From the NCBI RefSeq assembly GCF_023343835.1, contig NC_064447.1:1116001-1180000 (forward strand): DNA of 64,000 nucleotides. The letters are read 5' to 3'. Source of the stretch: Lagopus muta (taxonomy: Eukaryota; Chordata; Aves; Galliformes; Phasianidae). Shown one piece after another: positions 38,201 to 43,070 of this stretch. The position numbers were made by a program, and so were the translations under genes. Each line of letters opens with the position of its first letter. Positions within the stretch are counted from its first letter, which is position 1. Under the pieces are notes generated by a model. It saw only the letters and a program-made list of their open reading frames with translations. It was not told the origin of the DNA and made no database searches.

Positions 38201-40406
38201 CTACAGTTGTCATTCTACCAATGACCATCACTCCCAACAATTTAAGAAAGTCTCCCCAAACCTGACAGTGTAGTCAAGCACAGCAATTACCAGTCTATGA
38301 CCATCTACTGAAATAAGATGGCCTATTTTGTATATAGTTTTATTACGGCTCTTTTGGAATTTGAACTGCAAAATAAACTCAAGTTCATTCTTAGCTGCGT
38401 TTTAACCCAGGAAGAATTACTCCGCTCCTCTAAAATCATAAATTGAGTATTTATGTACAAATGTAAATATACACATGAACAAATTATGTCATCTTTGTGC
38501 ATGTGTGCATTCACTTTCAGAGTGAAGAAGTAATTTCAAATGCATACAATGCACTTGTCCATGATGGACAATACACTCCACAAATAAACATCTCCTCCCA
38601 TTTAACACCACTTACAACCCTTGAAATAATTGTCTGTAGCTAAGCACTCCTGGGTATTCCATCTGTTTGTTTATTTGGTTTAATGCAGCTGGGAGAAAAA
38701 ATTACGCAGCCCTTTCTGCTCTATCTTCCAACAGTACACACAAGAAGATCTTCACTTAAAAAAGTTCAATGTCTTAAAGCAGACTTACTAAGAATCCCTC
38801 AGCCAATCATATAAACTGACTGTCAAACAACTGAGCTCAGGGTTTTTTCATTATATGGCAATAACTAAAACACCACCATGTGCAAAGGGCTGCTTTCCTC
38901 CCATAACACAAAACTATAACAATTATTAATGCTCACCTATTGCCCAGCATGCACATAGCACTGCAGCGGACTGAAAAAGTGAGGTAATGCCCAATATGCA
39001 TTTGAGCTGCAGTTTGATTTTGTTTCAGCGGACAAGAATAAAACTTGGCTATTTCTAGTCTTAAAGAAACCTGCAAGTGTTATTTTCCTCTCAAAATGTA
39101 TCAGAAATTAATATTTGAGTACTTTCGGACAAGGTACCCAAGATTAATGTCAAGCACCGCACAGTTACAGCGCCAGGTGTTGGCCGGGGAGAGCCGAGCA
39201 CACACAATAGCACCAAAGACTCACATGGCCTCGCTGCCTCCCAGCTACTTCAGAAAGAAACAGCTCTGACTAAAAGTCACACTCTCATCCTCAGTGCTGA
39301 GGCAGGAAAGCCTATATATGTGTGCACATACGCATGCAGGCACGTATGTGCATGTACACAGATGTGTGCGATGAAACCTTAAAAGAGAAAAACAACAACA
39401 ACAAACAAACAAACCAAACAACAAAAACCCACCCTCAAATTGTATGGAACTGCCCCCAGCTGCTCTAGAGAATACAGTGAGGGCGACTCACAAACCTTTG
39501 GAAACAAACAGTTCAAAACGTGCGCCTCAAAGACGCTTCCAAAATAGTTCCATGGTTAAAATAGTCACAGAAATCATTGGGGAAAATCAGCAGTATATCA
39601 GGGTTTACTTTTCCCCCCATTTATTAAACTATCACCCACTGAATTTCTTATTATTCAGTGACAGAGTTCAGGGTGCAGCCATCTGATTACACAGCTTGTT
39701 CGAGTCTAATTTCCTAATGAAAAATACAGAAATTTCCTAAAACTCAAGTGATGAAACACAAGAAGGAATGGAAGGACTGCTCCAATAATGGAATTTTCCT
39801 CTTCCACATACAAACCCAGCCCACCCCCACTCCCCCACCCCCCTTTTTTGGGAACAGGACAGTGGGCAGCAGAGAAGTTGAAGCCTTGGGACACAAAGAA
39901 GATTTCAGCTGCTGTGAGAAACAGGCCCCACAGCTCCTTCCCCAAAACCAAACAAAAGATGGCATCTGCAGGAAGAGAATGACAACCCCCATACACACAG
40001 GTGGCCCATCCACACCCCACCCCCCTGCGGGTTCTGGGGGGTGCCAAAATACAGTACCTTTGCCTTTTACAGCAGCACTGCTCCCAACTGAAGAGGATGC
40101 CTGGGAATCCTTCTTCAGCCTCTTGCTCTGAGGTCTGACACTGGACCTGAGAAAATGATGCTGGTCCTGGCTGTGGGAGGGCTGGAGGACAGCCGGGGCC
40201 TGGGCTAAACTGGGGTTCGGTGGGGGGCTGCTGGTAGTGTTGCTGTTGATGATCTTCTCTTCTTTCTTTGTGCCGCTGCTGCCTGGAGCTGCCTCTCCTC
40301 CTCCTCCTGCCCCTTCTTCTTCCAGGGACTCCTCATCTCCTCCTGCTCTCTTGCCCAGCTTTTTCACCCCTTCCTCCCCGCCGCTCTCGCCCAGTTTCAC
40401 TGTCAT
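2067..40406 (-). CDS. CRAMP1: CRAMP1, cramped-like chromatin regulator (complete CDS, 20 coding exons)
   Basis: The gene encodes a nuclear chromatin protein, the homologue of Drosophila Polycomb-group cramped; recent work on vertebrate CRAMP1 links it to linker-histone gene expression. Joining 20 coding exons (40058-40406, 31183-31376, 29618-29771, 27566-27649, 25608-25656, 22735-22820, 21424-21547, 20291-20363, 18567-19826, 16389-16566, 13222-13403, 12357-12431, 11706-11787, 10852-10956, 9674-9852, 9048-9128, 5254-5488, 4826-4990, 3993-4138, 2067-2231) gives 3,966 nt with consistent phases, or 1,321 residues; the human protein is slightly shorter (about 1,270). Order: Ser/Gly/acidic N-terminus, Myb/SANT-like domain at about residues 161-230 (starts [18 protein letters not shown]), a conserved block to about 371, a long Ser/Pro-rich middle encoded by exon 10, and a conserved C-terminus ending GDLSQ. 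The start follows a splice acceptor directly and has A at -3. The identity rests on recognising family sequence. Confidence 0.95.
2272..2466 (-). mobile_element. CR1 LINE fragment (3' end)
   Basis: It has CR1 3' UTR sequence in reverse orientation (CTTGTCCAACTCCCCTGCTC, then CAGGCTGCCCAGGATC). It lies only about 40 bp from the CRAMP1 last-exon acceptor. Confidence 0.8.
3263..3510 (-). mobile_element. CR1 LINE fragment, diverged
   Basis: CR1-like 3' sequence in reverse (GATTGGAAAGGACCTGAAG, then GGGTGACCTGTTCCACTGCC) in CRAMP1 intron 20. It is older and more mutated than most copies here. Confidence 0.7.
3993..4138 (-). CDS. CRAMP1: CRAMP1 exon 20 (residues 1219-1267)
   Basis: Acceptor GTTCTTTTCAG|CA, donor GCAGAG|GTATGT. 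It encodes [20 protein letters not shown] then [20 protein letters not shown], the conserved C-terminal region. It ends in phase 0. Confidence 0.94.
4826..4990 (-). CDS. CRAMP1: CRAMP1 exon 19 (residues 1164-1218)
   Basis: Acceptor GGCTTACAG|GT, donor TTATTTT|GTGAGT. It encodes [20 protein letters not shown] then [20 protein letters not shown]. It ends in phase 1. Confidence 0.93.
5254..5488 (-). CDS. CRAMP1: CRAMP1 exon 18 (residues 1086-1163)
   Basis: Acceptor TTGTAACAG|GG, donor CAATACA|GTAAGT. It encodes [17 protein letters not shown] and then [20 protein letters not shown] and [13 protein letters not shown], which are strongly conserved. It ends in phase 1. Confidence 0.93.
6170..6848 (+). 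mobile_element. CR1 LINE fragment
   Basis: It covers the ORF2 end and 3' UTR (TGGGAAGTGCCAAGTCCTGC to AATCATTCTATGATTCTAT). It is the first of three CR1 copies in a row in CRAMP1 intron 17. Confidence 0.85.
6855..7260 (+). mobile_element. CR1 LINE fragment
   Basis: A second CR1 in the same block, 5'-truncated (GAGAAGAGAAGGCTCAGGGG to TTCGTGATTCTG). Confidence 0.85.
7400..8432 (+). mobile_element. CR1 LINE fragment with reverse transcriptase region
   Basis: The longest CR1 piece in the window. A broken ORF2 is visible; 8,093-8,308 keeps RT sequence such as [19 protein letters not shown] and [14 protein letters not shown]. It ends with TTCTATGATTCTA. Confidence 0.85.
9048..9128 (-). CDS. CRAMP1: CRAMP1 exon 17 (residues 1059-1085)
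   Basis: An 81-nt exon, acceptor TTCCTTTTAG|GG, donor TTTCAG|GTAGAG. It encodes [20 protein letters not shown] and TVPDGFQ. It is in phase 0 on both sides, so it could be skipped without a frameshift. Confidence 0.85.
9674..9852 (-). CDS. CRAMP1: CRAMP1 exon 16 (residues 999-1058)
   Basis: Acceptor TTCACCAAAG|GT. It encodes [20 protein letters not shown] and then [13 protein letters not shown]. The donor GTGGAG|GTCAGA is the weakest in the gene but keeps frame with exon 17. Confidence 0.87.
10852..10956 (-). CDS. CRAMP1: CRAMP1 exon 15 (residues 964-998)
   Basis: Acceptor TTTCACTTAG|GG, donor CTGTCCA|GTAAGT. It encodes [20 protein letters not shown] and then [13 protein letters not shown]. 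It ends in phase 1. Confidence 0.92.
11706..11787 (-). CDS. CRAMP1: CRAMP1 exon 14 (residues 937-963)
   Basis: Acceptor TGTCACACAG|AGA, donor ATTACAG|GTGAGT. It encodes [20 protein letters not shown] then LSNSSIT. It ends in phase 1. Confidence 0.9.
12357..12431 (-). CDS. CRAMP1: CRAMP1 exon 13 (residues 912-936)
   Basis: Acceptor CTTCCCTAG|ATG, donor GTACAG|GTGAGA. It is 25 codons reading [20 protein letters not shown] plus PLVVQ, a basic, well-conserved segment. Confidence 0.92.
13222..13403 (-). CDS. CRAMP1: CRAMP1 exon 12 (residues 851-911)
   Basis: Acceptor CTTCCAG|GT, donor ATCAGT|GTAAGT. It encodes [20 protein letters not shown] and then [20 protein letters not shown], conserved in the family. 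It ends in phase 0. Confidence 0.93.
13500..13855 (+). mobile_element. CR1 LINE fragment (3' end)
   Basis: Typical CR1 3' end (GAGGCACTGGAACAGGTTGC, then GGTTGGAACTGGATGAGC) with a repeated ATTCTATGATCCTATGATTC tail. It abuts mariner copy 1. Confidence 0.9.
13857..14374 (+). mobile_element. Mariner element, internally deleted (Galluhop-like), copy 1
   Basis: The right end (GGCATTACATTCAGTGCAAC) is a mutated copy of the terminal repeat seen in copy 2. The plus strand still shows transposase N-terminal remnants ([20 protein letters not shown], then EFLHVEK). The catalytic DDD part is absent. The left end abuts a CR1 tail without a recognisable terminal repeat. Confidence 0.75.
16389..16566 (-). 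CDS. CRAMP1: CRAMP1 exon 11 (residues 792-850)
   Basis: Acceptor TTTTCAG|ACC, donor TCCTCAG|GTGAGT. It encodes a Ser/Thr-rich piece with [16 protein letters not shown] and a poly-Ala/Ser end. It ends in phase 1. Confidence 0.9.
17441..17470. repeat. 12-bp tandem repeat, about 2.5 copies
   Basis: Unit GAAAGCCAAAAA repeated in CRAMP1 intron 10. Confidence 0.85.
18407..18440. repeat. TTA/TTTA microsatellite
   Basis: (ATT)n passing into (ATTT)n in CRAMP1 intron 10, about 130 bp downstream of the exon 10 donor. Confidence 0.9.
18567..19826 (-). CDS. CRAMP1: CRAMP1 exon 10, long central exon (residues 372-791)
   Basis: A single 1,260-nt open exon (420 codons) between acceptor TCTTTTCTAG|CG and donor AAACCA|GTAAGT. 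It starts [12 protein letters not shown], then has a conserved [20 protein letters not shown] stretch, a long weakly conserved Ser/Thr/Pro-rich tract, and a conserved end with [20 protein letters not shown] and [17 protein letters not shown]. Confidence 0.95.
20291..20363 (-). CDS. CRAMP1: CRAMP1 exon 9 (residues 347-371)
   Basis: Acceptor TTGCACACAG|GATG. It encodes [20 protein letters not shown] and ALHE. The donor used here is CATGAA|GTGCGT, the only choice that keeps frame with exon 10; another GT four bases further (GTGC|GTATTG) would shift the frame. Confidence 0.85.
20745..20765. repeat. (TTTA)n microsatellite
   Basis: About five TTTA units in CRAMP1 intron 8. Confidence 0.9.
21424..21547 (-). 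CDS. CRAMP1: CRAMP1 exon 8 (residues 306-346)
   Basis: Acceptor CTCCCTTCAG|GC, donor CGGCTCAG|GTAACA. It encodes [20 protein letters not shown] and then [20 protein letters not shown]. It ends in phase 2. Confidence 0.93.
21757..22290 (-). mobile_element. CR1 LINE fragment, best preserved copy
   Basis: CR1 in reverse with three tandem ACAGAATC units at its 3' end. On the minus strand 22,287-21,865 stays open for 140 codons of ORF2 C-terminal sequence ([20 protein letters not shown]). Few mutations suggest a younger insertion. It lies in CRAMP1 intron 7. Confidence 0.92.
22735..22820 (-). CDS. CRAMP1: CRAMP1 exon 7 (residues 277-305)
   Basis: Acceptor TATATCCAG|GGCT, donor CCAGATG|GTAAGA. 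It encodes [18 protein letters not shown] and then ALKKLCDPD, a highly conserved block. It ends in phase 1. Confidence 0.93.
22966..23021. repeat. T-rich low-complexity tract
   Basis: T runs broken by single G bases in CRAMP1 intron 6; read as A-rich on the gene strand. Confidence 0.85.
25608..25656 (-). CDS. CRAMP1: CRAMP1 exon 6 (49-nt exon, residues 261-276)
   Basis: A very small exon encoding (C)[16 protein letters not shown]. The acceptor is CACATGAAG|GTC, weak in pyrimidines; the donor is GCTGG|GTAAGT. Phases fit exons 5 and 7 exactly, and the sequence matches the family. Confidence 0.9.
27566..27649 (-). CDS. CRAMP1: CRAMP1 exon 5 (residues 233-260)
   Basis: Acceptor TTTTTTCTTCAG|TG, donor GGGGAT|GTGAGT. 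It encodes [20 protein letters not shown] and ends within a Cys codon (phase 1). Confidence 0.93.
28060..28077. repeat. Poly-C tract of 18 bases
   Basis: An uninterrupted C run, so an 18-G run in the CRAMP1 pre-mRNA (intron 4). Length is likely variable and hard to sequence. Confidence 0.9.
29618..29771 (-). CDS. CRAMP1: CRAMP1 exon 4 (residues 182-232, rest of the SANT domain)
   Basis: Acceptor GTTCTTCAG|CATGGG, donor GATAATG|GTTAGT. It encodes [20 protein letters not shown] and continues through [17 protein letters not shown], the most conserved part of the family. It ends in phase 1. Confidence 0.95.
31183..31376 (-). CDS. CRAMP1: CRAMP1 exon 3 (residues 117-181, start of the SANT domain)
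   Basis: Acceptor TTTTTTGCAG|GGGCAG, donor TATGAG|GTGCGT. It encodes a Ser/Gly-rich linker, the basic [12 protein letters not shown] stretch and the first part of the Myb/SANT-like domain ([15 protein letters not shown]). The exon ends in phase 0. Confidence 0.95.
32347..32367. repeat. Poly-A tract of 21 bases
   Basis: A pure A run in CRAMP1 intron 2, not attached to a recognisable retrotransposon. Confidence 0.9.
32590..33068 (+). mobile_element. CR1 LINE fragment (RT end)
   Basis: It begins within RT sequence (TTTATTAATGATCTGGATGA) and runs to GCTCTGGGCTCCTCACTGCA. It is 3'-truncated or interrupted, in CRAMP1 intron 2. Confidence 0.85.
33683..33748 (+). mobile_element. CR1 LINE fragment (short 3' tail)
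   Basis: Only the last part is present (AATGATCTTTCAGGTCCTTT, then GATTCTGTGATTCCATGA). It may be the lost tail of the copy ending near 33,068. Confidence 0.7.
34697..34855 (+). mobile_element. CR1 LINE fragment (3' end)
   Basis: GTGGATGCCCCATCCCTGCA through AGGCCATTCTATGATTCT. It is nearly the same sequence as the copies at 49,533 and 61,197. Confidence 0.88.
34983..35022. repeat. A-rich (CAAA)n tract
   Basis: A run followed by AAC/AAAC units in CRAMP1 intron 2. Confidence 0.85.
36912..37028 (-). mobile_element. CR1 LINE fragment, short and diverged
   Basis: Reverse CR1 3' sequence (GTTGGAAGGCACCTCACATC, then GGCTGCCCAATGCCCCTCC). Confidence 0.7.
37526..38057 (+). mobile_element. Mariner element, internally deleted (Galluhop-like), copy 2
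   Basis: Both ends are visible as inverted repeats: TGCTCCGAAAGTAATGCCTCC on the left is the reverse complement of GGAGGCATTACTTTTGGAGCA on the right with one mismatch. A TA follows the right end. The internal sequence matches copy 1 over most of its length and keeps only N-terminal transposase remnants. It lies in CRAMP1 intron 2. Confidence 0.85.
39313..39370. repeat. Alternating purine-pyrimidine stretch
   Basis: Imperfect TG/CA/CG alternation such as TATATATGTGTGCACATACG, prone to Z-DNA, in CRAMP1 intron 2. Confidence 0.7.
39386..39426. repeat. (CAA)n/(CAAA)n microsatellite
   Basis: AACAACAACAACAAACAAAC type units in CRAMP1 intron 2. Confidence 0.85.
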
Positions 40407-40407
40407 C
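40058..40407 (-). CDS. CRAMP1: CRAMP1 exon 2, first coding exon (residues 1-116)
   Basis: The acceptor is a textbook pyrimidine tract ending CCCCAACAG|G, directly followed by ATG at 40,406; the donor is AAAG|GTACTG. It encodes the start MTVKLGES, an acidic Gly-rich stretch, then a conserved [14 protein letters not shown] block. It ends in phase 1, matching exon 3. Confidence 0.95.
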
Positions 40408-40539
40408 CTGTTGGGGAGGAGAAAAAGAAAGGAGAGAGACATAAAGTCAGGCCGGGGAGCCCCCCAGAGAGGGGCAGAAACCCCTGGGCTGAGAGGGGAG
40501 AAGTTTAGCTGCAGAAATTCCTCTCAACATGGCCGCCGT

Positions 40540-41330
40540 TGTTTGTTACTAAATCCCCTTTCGTTTGCTGTCCCGACCCAACAACCTGTGCCGAGGGCGG
40601 GAGGGGAGAGCTCCGCGGGAACCCCCCGAAACCGGCCCAAAAGGCGGCGGGGCTCCCCCGGCGATCCCCCCGGCACCCCCCGGAGGGCTCCGGGCCGCCT
40701 TCAGAGGAGAAATCGCCGAGGCGAACTCGGGCGCTGGAAGCGCTCGGCAGGCGGCGAGGGAGGCAGCGCCGGGCCCGGCGGAGCGGGGCAGAGCGGTCGG
40801 GCCGGCCCGGGGCTCGGCCCCATCCCACCCCCCCGACGGCTCCGGGAGCTCCGGGGGGGCTCCTCGCCCTCCTCACCGTGGGGCCGAGCCGGCCCGGCCC
40901 GCCGCGGGGGGGGGCTCCATGCTCCTCGATGCGGCGGCGGCGGCTTCTCCTCCTCCCTGTGTGTGTGTGCGGCTGGGGCTGGGACTGGCCGCGGCGACCA
41001 AGATTTCCAGCTCCCCTCCGCCCCCACCCCGCACCTCCCCGGGGCCGCGCTCCACCCGGGGGGCTCCGGGCACGGCCGGTCCCACCGCCTCTGCGGGGAG
41101 CATCGCCCGGCCGCGGTTCTCCCGTCAGCGACGGCCGGGCCGGGCCCGGGGCCGCCTCGTCGGCGTCTGCCCGCGATGCCCGGCGGCGGCGGAGGGACCC
41201 CAGCATCAATGCGCCCCGGGGCCGCCACGGAGCCCCGCCGCCTCCACGCCGCGCTCGGGAACCGCGGCCTCAGGGAGCTGCGCGCGGTTATCTGCCCGGG
41301 GATGGGGCTTCGAGGGGCACCCGGGTGAGC
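40540..41330 (-). promoter_or_regulatory. CRAMP1: Second CpG island in CRAMP1 intron 1, possible alternative promoter
   Basis: A very GC-rich block lies just upstream of the first coding exon. A YY1-like element (minus strand GGCGGCCATGTTG) is at 40,525-40,537, and a fair minus-strand donor (CCCACG|GTGAGG) is at 40,876-40,877. That donor could end an alternative first exon spliced to the acceptor at 40,408. Long open frames on both strands here are explained by high GC content. Confidence 0.45.
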
Positions 41331-42395
41331 CTCCACCTCAAAACGTGCCTGCTGCACTGCGAGCTGTACCTGGAGCACAGCACCCGGTGTGGGCACCCAA
41401 AGGCGCTCAGACCCACTGCCTACTGAAACCCAAGGTTCTGGAGAGAGCGTGGTGGGCACCTCCTGAAGTCCACCTGGAAGGAAGGCCGTCCAGCAGCAGC
41501 GGGAGAACAACGCCCACATTGTGGCTCCCCACAGCAGCAGCAGAGCCAACTTCAGAGCCAACTTCAAGCATGGGCAAAGAGATGCTCACAAGAGAAGGAA
41601 ACTCAAAACGTCACCCTTGGAGCAGTGGCATTACTGCGCGTTGGGCCAACATCATAAAAAAGCGCTTTAAAGTGCACCAGGTGCATCACCTGCCTGTGAC
41701 ATGGGAGCGTGTGTGCCTGCAGGTCGTGGCACGTGCTCCTGTGACTGAAGCGAAGCGTTTTCCTCTAACATCTCCCGGCCGAAGCACTGCACCCAGCAGC
41801 CCAGAAGGATGCTGGGCAATGTTCCATTCTTCACAGTAGGTACCATATGCTGGTGTGAACCACAAATCTAAACCCATGTTAAAACTTCCATACTGAAATT
41901 TCACACCAAACCCTGACGAAGCCCTGATTACCCACACAAAGACTTCTCCAGACGACTAAACCACGATGCTTTCAGTTGTAAGATTTCTGTCATTCTAACA
42001 ACTCTGACAGCCCGTGCTCAGACGTCCTCTTCAGCAGGGCAGGATCTGACCCCATCCTCAGCTCCACGGCCACAGACTGGGCGCTGCACCCCAGCACCAG
42101 GGCAGGAGAGTTCCCCCCCCCCCTTAGCGAGTTCTCGAGGCAAAGCAGCCATCCCCGGCCGTCTCCCTGCTCCAGCCAGCCCTCCGGCCGGGCTCACCCC
42201 GCTGCATCCCCTCCCTTCTCACCCAACGCCACTTTCCCTTTCTCTCTCCACCCGGAACACTCCCGTCCTGCCATCACGGGCCCCGCACCGCCCCGCAGCC
42301 CGGCCGCTCTCCCCGCACGGTCGCCGGTGCTCGAGCATTCGGCCCCGGGGACACGCGAGATCCGGGGTCCCCGCCCGCCCGGCCCGCAGCGTTAC

Positions 42396-42720
42396 CTGCC
42401 GCATCAACGCCGCCGCGCAGCCTCCGCGCTCCAGCTCTCCCTGCGGCGGCCGCTCCGGCTCCCCCGGCCCCAGGCACCCCCAGGCCGCGCCTCGCAGCTG
42501 CCAGCTCGGGGGGAGGCCGGCGCGCCCCGCGACCCCCGCGGCCTCCAGCGGCCCTCCCGACGCTGCCGGCGGGAGCGGCAGCGCTTCCCGACCGGACAGC
42601 CGACCTCTCGTCCCCGGTTCCCCCGCAACCGTGGCGCCACCGGCCGGAGCCGCGGCTCCCTGGCGCCCAGGCTCGGCCCTTACGCGGGCCGCGATGGGTC
42701 CGGGCCGCCGCGGCTCCGCT
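42396..42720 (-). other. CRAMP1: CRAMP1 non-coding exon 1 (5' UTR), right edge uncertain
   Basis: On the minus strand a good donor (GGCAG|GTAACG) lies at 42,395-42,396 in a GC-rich island. The first coding exon begins only one base before its ATG, after a strong acceptor at 40,408, so an upstream non-coding exon is required and this donor fits. The transcription start (right edge) is not visible and is set by the end of the island core. The exon contains an ATG at 42,404-42,402, in another frame and 10 nt upstream of the real start after splicing. Confidence 0.55.
42402..42404 (-). promoter_or_regulatory. Upstream ATG of an overlapping uORF in CRAMP1 exon 1
   Basis: After splicing 42,396 to 40,407, this ATG lies 10 nt before the real start in a different frame. 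It would be read for 27 codons, ending at a TGA inside the CRAMP1 coding region. Its context is weak (T at -3), while the main ATG has A at -3. Confidence 0.45.
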
Positions 42721-43070
42721 TCCTCGTCAGCCTGCGCCGGGCCGAGGGGGCGGGGCGTGGCGCGCGGGCCCCGCTAGGCGCGCCGCGGCACGCCCCTCCC
42801 GCGACCCCAAACAAACCGTCGCATTGGCTGACGGCACGCGGGAGCGAGGCGGGGGGCGGGGACTCAGCCTGGACTCAGACCAATGAAAGCGCGGCGCGGG
42901 GCGGGTGACGACAACTTTACGCACAGGAAGAGGAGGCAGCCGGTGTCCGTCTGGGGGCGGGACGATTCCCAAGATCTGGCTGTCGATTGGCTGAAAGGTA
43001 ACCAATTGAGAGCGCTATCGTTGGAGGCCTTGGGCATGCTCTCGAATATCATTGGCCGGCGAGGTGTTGC

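Larger units (their letters stand above)
29772..40057 (-). other. CRAMP1 introns 2 and 3
   Basis: Intron 3 (29,772-31,182) has nothing recognisable. Intron 2 (31,377-40,057, 8.7 kb) carries four CR1 pieces, mariner copy 2 and several A-rich or CA-type simple repeats. No exon-like conserved frame was found in it. Confidence 0.8.
42080..43070. promoter_or_regulatory. CpG-island promoter of CRAMP1 with a CCAAT-box cluster, possibly bidirectional
   Basis: A strongly GC- and CpG-rich stretch covers the CRAMP1 first exon and upstream DNA. GC boxes (GGGGCGGGG type) are visible near 42,745, 42,851 and 42,953. Five CCAAT boxes occur at 42,823 (-), 42,880 (+), 42,986 (-), 43,002 (+) and 43,051 (-). 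No TATA box was seen. The cluster lies just upstream of CRAMP1 and could also drive transcription to the right. Confidence 0.8.

Noticed and set aside
40237..41839. Several long overlapping open frames (up to 424 codons) on both strands of the GC-rich island
   Set aside because: They are Pro/Ala/Arg/Gly-rich, overlap in all frames and on both strands, and cross the CRAMP1 exon 2 boundary. High GC content makes stops rare; none resembles a known protein.
42327..42908. 193-codon open frame on the plus strand in the CRAMP1 promoter island
   Set aside because: Low-complexity Arg/Pro/Ala sequence antisense to the CRAMP1 first exon, best explained by GC content.
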